Assembly: GCA_016705365.1 (NCBI GenBank)
Contig: JADIYI010000008.1
Span: 2,108,001 to 2,172,000 of the forward strand
Source: Gammaproteobacteria bacterium
Lineage (GTDB): Bacteria > Pseudomonadota > Gammaproteobacteria > Pseudomonadales > UBA5518
DNA length: 64,000 bases
Direction of reading: 5' to 3'
The translations under genes were made by a program, and so were the position numbers. Shown here piece after piece: positions 40,576-50,007 of the stretch. The notes beneath the pieces are model-generated. The model was not told the origin of the DNA. It did no database searches and saw nothing but the letters and a program-made list of their open reading frames with translations. Each line of letters opens with the position of its first letter. Position 1 is the first letter of the stretch.

Positions 40576-41160
40576 GTGAAATCGTCTGATCGGGCACCGG
40601 CCGGTGCGCGGCGCGCTGGGTCCTTGCGCTGGTGGAGGGGGCTAGCGATGTCGGCAGGTATCCTCACCGCCGCGAACTGCATGTCATCGGGTGGGGTCGA
40701 TCCGCTGATCGAAGTGCTCTTCGCAGCGGTCGATACTGAACTCTCGACTGCCGACAAGCTCGATATCGCGGCCGTGCTGGGCTTGAAGCTCGGAGAAGAT
40801 GGCCGGACCGTCATCGATGCTAGCTGCGAAATGAACGCCTATCCGACGATCACTCTTGAAGATCTGAACGACGACGGTTCTCCCGAAGTATTCGTGCAGG
40901 CGGGCAACGTCTGCAACTCGGGTTTCACGGGAAGTTCGTTGTGGCTGTTCATTCGCGATTCAGCTGGGCGTCTGCAGGCAAATTTCGGCTTTGCCGCTTT
41001 GGGCTATCGTCGGGTCGGTAACCAGGTCCAGGGATTTCCTGACCTGGAGCTGGGAGGGCCCGGCTTCTGCCATCCTGTCTGGCACTGGGATGGAACAGGA
41101 TACGTCTTCCTGCGCCGGATCGAAGAACAACCCGGCGGATGCGTTCCACCCGTGCAGTGA
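40576..41160 (+). CDS. Exported protein of unknown function
   Basis: 194 residues from the GTG at 40576, supported by GGGAGG eight nt upstream. A basic N-terminus with twin Arg (RRAGSLRWWRG) precedes a short hydrophobic segment (about 23-33), so an exported protein is plausible. A motif DLNDDGSPEVFV (about 96-107) resembles a calcium-binding dockerin/integrin-type D-x-N-x-D-G loop. At least four Cys could form disulfides. I do not recognise the family. It lies 272 bp from the divergent MORN/ankyrin gene and just before another lipoprotein gene; that 272-bp gap shows no gene. Confidence 0.6.
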   Translation: MKSSDRAPAGARRAGSLRWWRGLAMSAGILTAANCMSSGGVDPLIEVLFAAVDTELSTADKLDIAAVLGLKLGEDGRTVIDASCEMNAYPTITLEDLNDDGSPEVFVQAGNVCNSGFTGSSLWLFIRDSAGRLQANFGFAALGYRRVGNQVQGFPDLELGGPGFCHPVWHWDGTGYVFLRRIEEQPGGCVPPVQ

Positions 41161-41251
41161 ACCGACCGGGCCGAACGGGCAGCGGGCCATTATTTACAAG
41201 CACCGGATATGCGGGTGTAACATTGGCCCGATTTCCTGGGGAGGAAGCGCC

Positions 41252-41842
41252 ATGTCGATCTGCAGATGGATTGTCCTGTTTCTGTTGCTGCCGCTGGCCG
41301 GGTGTGGCAGCTCTGTCGAGGGAGTTTATTCGGGAACGGAGAACAGCTGGCTCGAAAGAATCGATCTCCGGGACGAGCAGCGGGTGGAACTCACCTTCAT
41401 GGGGACGACCAAAGAGGGAACCTACGAGGTCGAGAAAGATCGCGTCCGAATCAACAACGGTGGTGATATTTCTATCCTTCGCATCGATGATGATGGCTGT
41501 CTCGATGGCGGTGAGGTACTCGGAAAATACTGCAAAAACGGCAGTTCCAGTGGCGGAGGTTCCAGCACATCCAGCAGTTCCAAACGGAGCGCCGATTCGC
41601 AACTTGCAGGCAGCCTCTATGCCTTCGGTCCGGTCGGAGATGAAATGATGCTCGAGTTCATCGATGACGAACGGGTACGCATCACCATCGATGGCGAATC
41701 CGAGAGTCTCGATTATGAGACCCGCGGCAACCGGATCAGCATAGAAGGCAAGGATGGAACGGCCTGGGAGTTCACTCGGAGAGGTGAGGATCTGGAAGGT
41801 GGCCCGGAAGGAGCTGCAATGATCTTCCGAAAACGGAGTTGA
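41252..41842 (+). CDS. Small lipoprotein of unknown function
   Basis: 196 residues. A classic lipoprotein signal with lipobox LAGC (about Cys18), then a beta-rich domain (about 22-85), a Gly/Ser-rich linker (GSSSGGGSSTSSSSK, about 98-112) and a second beta-rich domain (about 118-195). Both domains show TYEVEKDRVRIN and RITIDGESESLDYETRGNRI patterns, suggesting two related lipocalin-like or DUF-type repeats. The ribosome site GGGAGG is clear. Function unknown. It probably forms a two-gene unit with the preceding exported protein. Confidence 0.65.
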   Translation: MSICRWIVLFLLLPLAGCGSSVEGVYSGTENSWLERIDLRDEQRVELTFMGTTKEGTYEVEKDRVRINNGGDISILRIDDDGCLDGGEVLGKYCKNGSSSGGGSSTSSSSKRSADSQLAGSLYAFGPVGDEMMLEFIDDERVRITIDGESESLDYETRGNRISIEGKDGTAWEFTRRGEDLEGGPEGAAMIFRKRS

Positions 41843-41853
41843 GCTGAGCCGGG

Positions 41854-41875
41854 CAGGGAGCTTGCCGCTCCCCTG
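41854..41875. terminator. Hairpin in a 47-bp convergent gap
   Basis: GGGAGC (41856-41861) and GCTCCC (41867-41872) pair around TTGCC, with CAG/CTG extending the stem. It lies between the lipoprotein gene and the convergent peptidase gene. There is no T-tract; the terminator role is positional inference. Confidence 0.45.
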
Positions 41876-41889
41876 GCCTGGGCCGCAGC

Positions 41890-43953
41890 CTACTGGAAAT
41901 CGCGCGGGATGGTTTCCTTCCAGCTTTTCTCGCGCAGAAGCGTGTCGCCTTCCCTGAGCCGGCGCGTGTAGTCGTAGTGGAAATTGTCGCGGTCGCTGCG
42001 CAACTCGAGCACACCCGACCAGCTCAGCGTGCGCCCGGAACGCTCGACCGTGATGCTGTAATCGCCTTGCACCGAGGCGCTGGCCGGGTCGAGGTCCGCG
42101 ACCCGGTGCACCACTTTCTCGCTGTAGCGCACGGTGGCAAACGGGTATTCGTCGACGCCCGAATTGGTCGCCGTCACCGTTGTGGTCTGTTCGCGTTCAT
42201 CGCGCAGCACGGTCCTGATTTCCGGGTAGCCCGATACCGTTTCGGCCGCGATCGAGCGGTAGCCCGGCAGTTCGGGGTCCGCAACCGGCGCGGGAAACCG
42301 CAGTGGTGACTCCTTGCCGGCCGGTACAACCGGCAACAGCAAGGCGGAACCCTGCGCGCCACCGAGATACAACGCGGTCGTCATCGGATAGGGTGTTGGC
42401 CAGAACATCGGCCAGTGCGCGTTGCCGACCGCGAGCCGGATGCGGTGCCCCTTCGGGAATACCCACGAGCTGAAGTGCATCTCGATATCGAGCGCATAGC
42501 GCTGCTCCGGCACCAGCGCGGCAGGGGAGGTCGAGGAATCGCGGTGGGTCCCGTTGAAGCCTGCGCCGGCCACCTGCGTCACCGCGCCGTTTTCGGCGAC
42601 GTCCGACAAACGCACGATCCAGTCCGCCTGCGGCACATCGGCCGACACGTTCAGCAGGGCGCGCGGAAAACCCAGTATTTCCCGCGCGTCGGCGAGTGGT
42701 TCGGTTTCGAACACCAGGTTGAAACCGTCGGCCGGGCGCTGGTCCGGAGCCCAGTCGCCCCACCACATCACGCTGCCGCTGGCCTCGATGCCGACGCTGG
42801 GGCGATAGCCGAGGTAGCGTACCGCTTCAGTGGCCGGAGTGCGGCCGAGGCTCTGGTCGGCGCCCAGAAAATAACGTTGGGGCGTGATGCGGGGCAACGG
42901 CCAGCCCGCTTCGCCGCGCCAGTGCCCGGGAATTTCGGCCGGCGCGATGCCCGGTGGATGCCAGTCGCGCACATATACCGAAAAGCGCGGCTCGTTCATG
43001 ATGCCGGTGTCGATGCCCTTCAGCCAATGATCGAACCAGCGCACCGCTTCGCGTCGCCACTCGATGCCCGGCGGCGGAACCGCCTGGTTGGGCCAGGTGT
43101 GGTTCCACGGGCCGAGCATGCCTTTCACCGGAGCGCTCATGTGTTCGAGCATGCGTGGCACGCTGTCGCGATAACCGTCGTACCAGCCGCCGATCGCGTA
43201 GGTGGGAATATCGATCAGGCTGTAGTCGCGGTTCAGCGAGGCGCGGTCCCAGAACGGTCCGTCGCGCTGCTGGCGCTTGTAGATCAGCAACCACGGGGTG
43301 GTGTCGAAGCGATCGCGGAAATAGGCCTCGTCGATCCGGTAATCCGGCGCACCCGGAATGATATTCCACAGATCCTGTCCCAGTTCATAGGCATCGACAT
43401 GCATGATGCCGTCCATGAAATGTACATCGTCCTGGTAGATATCGTCGGTGGCCATGACCGGCACGATGGCTTTGAGCGCGGGTGGTCGGCGCATTGCCAT
43501 CTGGATCGAGTTGAATCCGCCCCAGGAGATGCCGAACATGCCGATATTGCCGCTGGAGAACGGCTGCTTCGCCAGCCAGTCGATCACGACTTCTCCGTCG
43601 CTCTGCTCCTGCTCGGAGTATTCGTATTCAATCAGACGGCCCTCGCTGCGCCCGGTGCCGCGGATATCGACCCGCGCAACGACATAGCCGTGCCTGATGA
43701 AGTAGGAGAAATCCGCAAAGCGTCCGCCACGACTCTCGTCCTTGCGGTAGGGCAGGTACTCGAGCAGCACCGGAAGTTTTTTGGCGCCGATATCGGCCGG
43801 CAGGTAGAGGTCGGCGGCAAGACGCACGCCATCGGGCAGGGTGATCCAGGCTTCGTGGATTGCGATGCCCTCATGCTCGAGCGTCGCTGCCGCGAGGAGA
43901 TTGCCGTGGACCAGCAGTACCAGGGCCAGCAAGAAGTTTTTCGCGATCCGCAT
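41890..43953 (-). CDS. S15-family X-Pro dipeptidyl-peptidase / CocE-NonD hydrolase
   Basis: 687 residues. A signal peptide (about 1-22) and an alpha/beta-hydrolase domain with the nucleophile elbow GISWGG (Ser143), typical of the CocE/NonD family, preceded by the VVARVDIRGTGRSEG strand. A helical cap covers about 165-290, and the C-terminal half (about 400-670) is the jelly-roll PepX_C domain. It would hydrolyse acyl or prolyl bonds in the periplasm or outside. Esterases and glutaryl acylases share this fold, so peptidase versus esterase cannot be chosen. Length is typical (550-700). Confidence 0.88.
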   Translation of the reverse strand: MRIAKNFLLALVLLVHGNLLAAATLEHEGIAIHEAWITLPDGVRLAADLYLPADIGAKKLPVLLEYLPYRKDESRGGRFADFSYFIRHGYVVARVDIRGTGRSEGRLIEYEYSEQEQSDGEVVIDWLAKQPFSSGNIGMFGISWGGFNSIQMAMRRPPALKAIVPVMATDDIYQDDVHFMDGIMHVDAYELGQDLWNIIPGAPDYRIDEAYFRDRFDTTPWLLIYKRQQRDGPFWDRASLNRDYSLIDIPTYAIGGWYDGYRDSVPRMLEHMSAPVKGMLGPWNHTWPNQAVPPPGIEWRREAVRWFDHWLKGIDTGIMNEPRFSVYVRDWHPPGIAPAEIPGHWRGEAGWPLPRITPQRYFLGADQSLGRTPATEAVRYLGYRPSVGIEASGSVMWWGDWAPDQRPADGFNLVFETEPLADAREILGFPRALLNVSADVPQADWIVRLSDVAENGAVTQVAGAGFNGTHRDSSTSPAALVPEQRYALDIEMHFSSWVFPKGHRIRLAVGNAHWPMFWPTPYPMTTALYLGGAQGSALLLPVVPAGKESPLRFPAPVADPELPGYRSIAAETVSGYPEIRTVLRDEREQTTTVTATNSGVDEYPFATVRYSEKVVHRVADLDPASASVQGDYSITVERSGRTLSWSGVLELRSDRDNFHYDYTRRLREGDTLLREKSWKETIPRDFQ

Positions 43954-44060
43954 ATGGCCTCCGCGCGACCTGCGATCAGGTCGTTACCGCAGGCACCATA
44001 ATGTCGGCGCGCAGATCCTGTCCAGCGCAAGCGGGTCAAGGACGGCGGCGGCCGCCGCGA

Positions 44061-45011
44061 TCAGCCGCCCAGCGCCAGCGTCATCGAACGGACTTCTTCT
44101 TCCGCGTCCTTGACCACACCGACGCAGCTTTGCTCGTTCAGTTTCAGTTTTTTGCAGGCATCGATTTCATTGAACGGCGGCGGTGCGGTGTCCCGCGGCT
44201 CGCCGATTCGCGACAGCAGGTTGGCCACCAGGATCACGTCGCCAAGATCCGCGTTGCCCTGATGTTCGCGGTCGAGGATCTCGTGCTCGTCGACCGCCAC
44301 CGCGATGGACTCCGGGAACCCCCACGATTCGATGATCGCGCGACCAACACCGGTATGCCAGTCCTGCACCAGTTCCTCCAGCGCCTGTGGATCGCTGAAC
44401 AGCTCGGGAAACGCGGTGACCCGGGTCAGGATGTAGAAGCGTCCGATATCGTGCAGCAGTCCGGTCAGCAGCGCCTCGTCGGGCTTGATGCCCTGGGCGT
44501 GATGCTTGGCCAGGATATAGGACAGCACGGCAACATGGACGCTGTGGGTGCGGGTCTTTTCGAAATGCTGCCTGACTGCGGGATCCTTTGGGATGGGGAA
44601 ACTGCTGTCCATGGCCATCGAGACCGCGGCGCTCTGGATCATTTCGAAACCGAGCCGGCTGATCGCCTGTCTCACATCGGTGATTTCCATGGTGCCGCGC
44701 TTGAGCAGCGCGGAATTGGCCAGCCGCAGCAAGCGTGCCGACAGCACCGGCTCCGAGAGCACGATGCGGGCGATTTTTTCCACGTCGACTTGGGCATCGT
44801 TGAGCGCGTCGCGTACCCGCATTGCCGTTTCCGGAAAGGGCGGCAGCTCGAAGGTGCGGGTCGAGAGTTCCGCGGCGAGTTGTTTGACGAACTCGAATCC
44901 CGCCTTGCGCGATGCTTCCGCCTGCGCTCCGGCGGCGGTGGCCGTTTGGGTGGGATTCCCTGCGGTTTGCTGGTGGACGAACTCCAGCGTGGCGTTGCTC
45001 GAATCTTTCAT
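44061..45011 (-). CDS. HDOD-domain signalling protein
   Basis: 316 residues. The HDOD domain (about 55-255) is recognisable from ELPPFPETAMRVRDAL, VLSEPVLSARLLRLANS (a His/Asp-lacking HD fold), and HDIGRF and WHTGVGRAII motifs. The N-terminal about 45 residues are polar and Gln/Ala rich. HDOD proteins bind partner kinases or phosphodiesterases and act in motility, biofilm and stress signalling; none of these partners is adjacent. No catalytic activity is expected. It is 107 bp from the divergent-facing S15 gene and upstream of a small conserved gene. Confidence 0.88.
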   Translation of the reverse strand: MKDSSNATLEFVHQQTAGNPTQTATAAGAQAEASRKAGFEFVKQLAAELSTRTFELPPFPETAMRVRDALNDAQVDVEKIARIVLSEPVLSARLLRLANSALLKRGTMEITDVRQAISRLGFEMIQSAAVSMAMDSSFPIPKDPAVRQHFEKTRTHSVHVAVLSYILAKHHAQGIKPDEALLTGLLHDIGRFYILTRVTAFPELFSDPQALEELVQDWHTGVGRAIIESWGFPESIAVAVDEHEILDREHQGNADLGDVILVANLLSRIGEPRDTAPPPFNEIDACKKLKLNEQSCVGVVKDAEEEVRSMTLALGG

Positions 45012-45132
45012 GGTGGTCTCTAATTTGGTTGTTCTTTTGACCTGATGGATGATTGTGGGCCGGACATCAGGCGCTGAATTGCGGTTTGCAAGCCCTGATT
45101 ATAGACGCTGACCGGCGCTTTTTCGGGGCTGC

Positions 45133-45462
45133 TCAGCTCTTGTCGACCCATTCCCAGCGTATCGGCTCCCCAAAGTCGTCATATACCGCCTTGCGCACCA
45201 GGCGCGGCTTGCCGCTTCGGGCAGGCCTGGTTTCGCGCGGCTTGCGGCGTCGTGCTTCGATTGCCGCGACCACCTCCGGTACATAGGTGCGCTCTTCGCG
45301 GGGGCGCTGGGTAAAGGAGCGAAAGCCCGGAGCACCGGACGAGTCGTCGCGCCCGCTCGCACCGCGTGCCACGGCCTGCACCGCACCGCCGCGACCCAGG
45401 TACTCGCGTACCTGCTTCTCGAGTTGTTCGCGCATTTCGGTCTTGCTGGCTGGAAGTTTCAC
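45133..45462 (-). CDS. Conserved small protein of unknown function
   Basis: 109 residues from the GTG at 45462, chosen because conserved-looking sequence begins VKLPASKTEMREQLEKQVREYL; an in-frame ATG at 45492 is an alternative. The N-terminal helix is amphipathic (about 4-22), the middle is Gly/Ser/Arg-rich with GASGRD, and the C-terminus VYDDFGEPIRWEWVDKS looks like a conserved end motif. No signal or membrane segment. It may bind RNA or protein through the basic middle. It lies 73 bp before the Atm1-type exporter on the same strand. Confidence 0.55.
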   Translation of the reverse strand: MKLPASKTEMREQLEKQVREYLGRGGAVQAVARGASGRDDSSGAPGFRSFTQRPREERTYVPEVVAAIEARRRKPRETRPARSGKPRLVRKAVYDDFGEPIRWEWVDKS

Positions 45463-45534
45463 ATCGGGATCCGCTGATCGACCACCTAGCATACCCGTGC
45501 AGGCACCTTGTCCGCCAATCGGAGCGGACGGCAC

Positions 45535-47337
45535 TCAGGCCGTCGGTGCAGGTACCGGGGCGTTGCGCTGGCTGTTCCACAGTGCCGCGTAGGCGCCGTT
45601 TGCCGCCAGCAGTTCGCCATGACGGCCCTGTTCGACAACGCGTCCTGCGTCCAGCACCACGATGCGATCGGCATCGACAATCGTCGAGAGTCGGTGCGCG
45701 ATGGTGATGCTGGTATGGCCGCGCGCGACATCGCGCAGGGCATCGAGGATGATGCTCTCGGCCTTGCTGTCGAGCGAGGAGGTCGCCTCGTCGAACAGCA
45801 GGATCGGCGGGTGCTTGAGAATGGTGCGGGCAATGGCCACGCGTTGGCGCTCGCCGCCGGAGAGCTTGAGGCCGCGCTCTCCGACCCGGGTCTCGAGTCC
45901 GTCGGGCAACTGCTGCACGAAGTCCTCGAGGTGTGCCAGGCGCAGCGCCTCCAGCACTTCCCGGACCGGCGCATCGGGGCGTCCGTAGCGGATGTTCTCG
46001 AGCAGCGTGTCGTTGAACAGCACCGTGTCCTGCGGCACGATGCCGATCGCGGCGCGCAGCGACTGCTGGGTCACGCCGCGGATGTCCTGCCCGTCGATGC
46101 AGATCCTGCCGCCGCTGACATCATGGAAACGGAACAGCAGTTTCACCAGGGTCGATTTGCCGGCACCGCTGGCGCCCACCACCGCCAGCCGCTCCCCCGG
46201 TGCGACACGGAAATTCACGTCGTGCAGGATTTCGCGATCATCGTGATAGCGGAAATCGACCGCCCGGAATTCGATTTCTCCGCCCGTCACGCGCAGGGCG
46301 CTTGCGTTCGGCGCATCCGCTACCCGCGGCGTCACGTCCAGCAGGGCAAACATCTCCTCGATCGAGGCGAGGGAGCCCTTGATCTCGCGATAGACCATGC
46401 CGAGAAAGTTGAGGGGCATGAACAATTGCATCATGAAGGCGTTGATCAGCACGAAGTCCCCGACGCTCATGCGCGCGCCAGCCACGTCACGGGCCGCGAG
46501 CGCCATGCTGGCGGTCATGGCAAGTGCGACGATCAGCGCCTGCCCGGCGTTGAGCGCCAGCAGTGACAGCCGGTTCTTGCGCCGCGCTTCCTCCCACAGG
46601 GCGAGGTCGGCGTCGTAGCGCGCCGCCTCGTAGCGCTCGTTGCCGAAGTACTTCACGGTTTCGTAATTGATCAGGCTGTCGACCGCGCGCGTATTGCTGG
46701 CCGAATCGGCCTGGTTGGCCGCGCGCACGAATGCGGTGCGCCACTCCGTGGTCACGACCGAGAATGCGATATAGGCGAGCACCGAGAGCACGGTGATGCC
46801 GGCGAACCAGGCACCGTAATTCCACGCCAGCAGTGCGGCCACCACCGCGATCTCGAACAGGGTGGGCGCGATGTTGAACACGAAGAAGCGCATCAGGAAG
46901 CTGATGCCATTGGTCCCGCGTTCGATGTCGCGTGCCAGCCCTCCGGTGCGTCGTTCGAGGTGAAATTCCAGGTCGAGTGCGTGCAGGTGCTCGAACACCA
47001 GCAGCCCCACCCGCCGCATGGCGCGCTCGGTGACGCGTCCGAATAGCGCATCGCGTATCTCGCCGAACATCACGTTCAGAAAACGCGCCAGGCCATAGGC
47101 CGCCACCAGGCCGAGCGTGGCGAGCAACGCGCCGGAGGTGCCCGTGCTGGTGTCCAGTGCATCGACGGTGTACTTGAGCAGGAAGGGTGCGCTGATGCTT
47201 CCCGCCTTGGCGAGCACCAGAAAGCCGAGTGCAAGCGCGATGCGCGCGCGGTACTCGAGCAGGTAGGGCCAGATCAGGCGCACCGCACGCCAGTGGAATC
47301 CACCGGAAGATGTCGAAGCATGGTGGCGATGACGCAT
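45535..47337 (-). CDS. Atm1/HMT1-type ABC exporter (fused membrane and ATPase domains)
   Basis: 600 residues from the ATG at 47337 (an upstream in-frame start exists but is less likely). Six-helix ABC1 membrane domain (about 20-310) including the conserved FGRVTERAMR and FHLERRTGGLARDIERG sequences, which are typical of Atm1/ABCB7-like exporters. ATPase domain has Walker A GASGAGKST, signature LSGGERQRVAIAR and Walker B ILLFDEATSSLD. Bacterial Atm1 exports glutathione or metal conjugates. It is divergent from ubiB-like at 47499. Confidence 0.9.
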   Translation of the reverse strand: MRHRHHASTSSGGFHWRAVRLIWPYLLEYRARIALALGFLVLAKAGSISAPFLLKYTVDALDTSTGTSGALLATLGLVAAYGLARFLNVMFGEIRDALFGRVTERAMRRVGLLVFEHLHALDLEFHLERRTGGLARDIERGTNGISFLMRFFVFNIAPTLFEIAVVAALLAWNYGAWFAGITVLSVLAYIAFSVVTTEWRTAFVRAANQADSASNTRAVDSLINYETVKYFGNERYEAARYDADLALWEEARRKNRLSLLALNAGQALIVALAMTASMALAARDVAGARMSVGDFVLINAFMMQLFMPLNFLGMVYREIKGSLASIEEMFALLDVTPRVADAPNASALRVTGGEIEFRAVDFRYHDDREILHDVNFRVAPGERLAVVGASGAGKSTLVKLLFRFHDVSGGRICIDGQDIRGVTQQSLRAAIGIVPQDTVLFNDTLLENIRYGRPDAPVREVLEALRLAHLEDFVQQLPDGLETRVGERGLKLSGGERQRVAIARTILKHPPILLFDEATSSLDSKAESIILDALRDVARGHTSITIAHRLSTIVDADRIVVLDAGRVVEQGRHGELLAANGAYAALWNSQRNAPVPAPTA

Positions 47338-47498
47338 GGCGCGGACTTTCCTGTCGGGACCGGGCATTCTACACGGTGCATGCGGCTTCCCGCGTTGCCG
47401 GGAATTCCCGCACAATGACAAAGGAGTCGGGCTGACGTGGTGGTGATGACGGGCAGCGCGCACAATGTACGGGTCGTCACGAAGACAAGGATCGGTAG

Positions 47499-48815
47499 AT
47501 GAGTGATCAGCGCCGCAAGGAAACGGCTGTACCCGGTGGCAGGCTGTCGCGTCTCGGACGCATGGCGCGCCTGGCGACCGGCATTGCGGGCGGCATGCTG
47601 GCCGAAGGCGGGCGCCAGATCGCGCGCGGCAATCTGCCGCGTGCCAGCGAGCTGTTGCTGACGCCCGCCAATGCGCGGCGCGTTGCGGAGCAGCTCGCGA
47701 GCCTGCGTGGTGCCGCGATGAAGCTCGGCCAGCTGCTCTCGATGGACGCCGGCGATCTGTTGCCGGCCGAACTCAGCCAGATCCTCTCGCGCCTGCGCGC
47801 CGATGCCCAGGCCATGCCGCGGAGCCAGCTCGAGGGCGTGCTGCACAAAGCCTGGGGCAAGAACTGGGAGAAGCTGTTCGCGGATTTTTCCTGGCGACCG
47901 CTGGCCGCGGCATCCATCGGGCAGGTGCATCGTGCGACCACCCTCGACGGCAGGCAGCTGGCGCTCAAGGTGCAGTATCCCGGCGTGGCACGCTCGATCG
48001 ACAGCGATGTCAACAATGTCGCGGCCTTGTTGCGGATCTCGCGTCTGTTGCCCGAATCGCTCGATATGCGACCGTTGCTCGACGAGGCCAAGCGGCAGCT
48101 GCGGGCCGAGGCCGATTATCTGAAAGAGGCTGCGCATCTCGCGAAATTTGCCGAGCTGCTGGCCGATGACGCTGACTTCGCGGTGCCCGTGGTGCACATG
48201 GATCTGAGCCGGCGCGAAGTGCTGGCGATGAGCTACCTGCCCGGCAAGCCGCTCGAAAGCATGGACGTCGCGACGCAGGCGGTGCGTGACCGGATCGCGG
48301 AGCTGCTCTTCCGCCTGCTGTTCCGCGAGATGTTCGATTTCAGGCTGGTGCAGACCGATCCCAATTTCGCCAATTACCACTACCAGGAAGCCACCGGGAA
48401 GATCGTGTTGTTCGATTTCGGGGCAACCCGGCGCTATCCCAGGCGCATCATCGACGGCTACCGCAAGCTCTTTCGCGGGGTGCTCGATGGCGATCGCGCC
48501 CTCATCCTCGCCGGCGCCGGCGCGATCGGTTATTTTCCCGAAACCATCAAGGCGCGCCATCGCGAGGAACTGCTCGATCTGTTCGTGCTGGCAACCGAGC
48601 CGCTGGGATTCCGCGGCAGTTATGATTTCGCGGCATCGGATCTCCCGCTGCGCCTGCGCGAGGCTGGCACGGTGTTGAGTTTCGAGAAAGGGTACTGGCA
48701 CAATCCGCCGGCCGATGCGGTATTCCTGCATCGCAAGCTGGGCGGTATCTACCTGCTTGCCGCGCGACTGCGGGCGAAGGTCGATCTGCGACGTATCATC
48801 GAGCAACGCATCTGA
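47499..48815 (+). CDS. ABC1/UbiB-family atypical kinase
   Basis: 438 residues, shorter than E. coli UbiB (546). N-terminal KxGQ motif in GAAMKLGQLL (Lys75, Gln78) and AASIGQVHRA (about 143-152), the Ala-rich loop replacing the canonical P-loop. The invariant Lys follows in LALKVQYPG (about 159-163), and DFGATRRYP (about 303-311) is the DFG-type metal loop. Family members support ubiquinone synthesis and lipid homeostasis. The missing C-terminal transmembrane helices of UbiB suggest a soluble AarF/ADCK3-type protein. It is followed by an SDR epimerase 11 bp later. Confidence 0.9.
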   Translation: MSDQRRKETAVPGGRLSRLGRMARLATGIAGGMLAEGGRQIARGNLPRASELLLTPANARRVAEQLASLRGAAMKLGQLLSMDAGDLLPAELSQILSRLRADAQAMPRSQLEGVLHKAWGKNWEKLFADFSWRPLAAASIGQVHRATTLDGRQLALKVQYPGVARSIDSDVNNVAALLRISRLLPESLDMRPLLDEAKRQLRAEADYLKEAAHLAKFAELLADDADFAVPVVHMDLSRREVLAMSYLPGKPLESMDVATQAVRDRIAELLFRLLFREMFDFRLVQTDPNFANYHYQEATGKIVLFDFGATRRYPRRIIDGYRKLFRGVLDGDRALILAGAGAIGYFPETIKARHREELLDLFVLATEPLGFRGSYDFAASDLPLRLREAGTVLSFEKGYWHNPPADAVFLHRKLGGIYLLAARLRAKVDLRRIIEQRI

Positions 48816-48826
48816 AGGGGAAGTTC

Positions 48827-49933
48827 ATGGCACAGGCAAAACGTAACCGCCGTACGCGCTCCGGCAATCTGAGGGTACTGGTCACGGGCGCTACCGGCTT
48901 CGTGGGTTTTCATACCGCGAAGGTCTTGCACGAGGCCGGTCACGAGGTGCGCCTGCTGGTGCGCAGTCCCGACAAGATGCGGCGCGTGCTGGGGCCGTTC
49001 GGTCTCGATACGCTGGCGCACGTCCAGGGCGATATCGCGGAGGAGAAATCGGTGGCGCGTGCGCTCGAGGGTTGTGACGCGGTGGTGCACGCCGCCGCCA
49101 TGGTCAATGTGCATGCCAAGGATGCGATTGCCACGATTCACACCAATCGTCGCGGCACCGAGCTGGTGATCGGCGGTGCGGTCGATCGAGGCATCAGCCG
49201 TATCGTGCAGGTCTCGAGCAGTACCGCACTGTTCAACCCGGGGGTGGAGACCGTCGACGAGAATTCACCACTCGGCACCCAGGCTGTCGGCTACGGACGC
49301 TCCAAGATCGAGAGCGATCTGTATGTGCGTGGATTGCAGGCCCGCGGCGCCAATGTCTATACGACTTATCCGGGCAGCATCATGGGTCCGGACGATCCCG
49401 GGCTCAGCGAGGCAATGGTCGGTTTGCGCACCACCGTCGAGGATCTGTTCGTGATCACCTCCTCGGGTATCCAGATCATCGATGTGCGTGATCTTGCGCT
49501 GGCACACCTGCGCCTGATCGAGCGTGGCGGTCCGCCGCGGCGCTACACGATGGGCGGACAGTTTTTCCGCTGGGCGGAGATGGCGGATATTCTCGAATCG
49601 GTGATAGGCACGAAGTTGCGGCGCAAGGTGCGCGTATCCAAATACGCCCTGCAGGGTATCGGTCGGTTTGGCGACCTGGTCAACCTCTTCGTGCCGTTCG
49701 ATCTGCCGATCAGCTACGAGGCAACCTGGTATGCCACCGAATGGACACCCTCCGACGATACCCGGGTGCAGCAGGATCTCGGCTTCCGCTACCGTGATAT
49801 CCGCGAGACGCTTGGCGATTCGATTGTTTGGCTGGCCGACAACGGTCACCTCAAACATCTCGAATACGCCGAATATATTCGCGCCCAGCGGCACAAGCCG
49901 GCGCGGGCGCGCGGCCCGCGAGCGCGTGACTGA
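48827..49933 (+). CDS. NAD-dependent epimerase/dehydratase-like extended SDR
   Basis: 368 residues. A basic N-terminal tail precedes the extended SDR motif VLVTGATGFVGFHTA (about 15-29). GDIAEEKSVARAL follows, then catalytic YGRSKIESD (YxxxK, about 151-159). It resembles 3beta-hydroxysteroid dehydrogenase/NAD-dependent epimerases that act on sugar nucleotides, sterols or flavonoid-like substrates; the substrate is not evident. The gene is 11 bp from the ubiB-like gene, probably co-transcribed. A palindromic terminator follows. Confidence 0.85.
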   Translation: MAQAKRNRRTRSGNLRVLVTGATGFVGFHTAKVLHEAGHEVRLLVRSPDKMRRVLGPFGLDTLAHVQGDIAEEKSVARALEGCDAVVHAAAMVNVHAKDAIATIHTNRRGTELVIGGAVDRGISRIVQVSSSTALFNPGVETVDENSPLGTQAVGYGRSKIESDLYVRGLQARGANVYTTYPGSIMGPDDPGLSEAMVGLRTTVEDLFVITSSGIQIIDVRDLALAHLRLIERGGPPRRYTMGGQFFRWAEMADILESVIGTKLRRKVRVSKYALQGIGRFGDLVNLFVPFDLPISYEATWYATEWTPSDDTRVQQDLGFRYRDIRETLGDSIVWLADNGHLKHLEYAEYIRAQRHKPARARGPRARD

Positions 49934-49943
49934 AGACCTGGCT

Positions 49944-49964
49944 GCAGCAACATCATGTTGCTGC
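49944..49964. terminator. 21-nt perfect palindromic hairpin between convergent genes
   Basis: GCAGCAACAT and ATGTTGCTGC are perfect 10-nt arms around one C, in the 74-bp gap between the SDR and the hsp20 gene. No T-tract, but the stem and the site fit a bidirectional terminator. Confidence 0.6.
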
Positions 49965-50007
49965 GGATCGGCTTTCAGTCACGCAACCACGGGTCAGGAT
50001 GTGCCTC

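Noticed and set aside
45179..45580. Overlapping 133-codon minus-strand frame beside the Atm1-type gene
   Set aside because: It is a shifted frame of the small conserved protein; the other frame has the conserved C-terminal WEWVDKS and better codon use.
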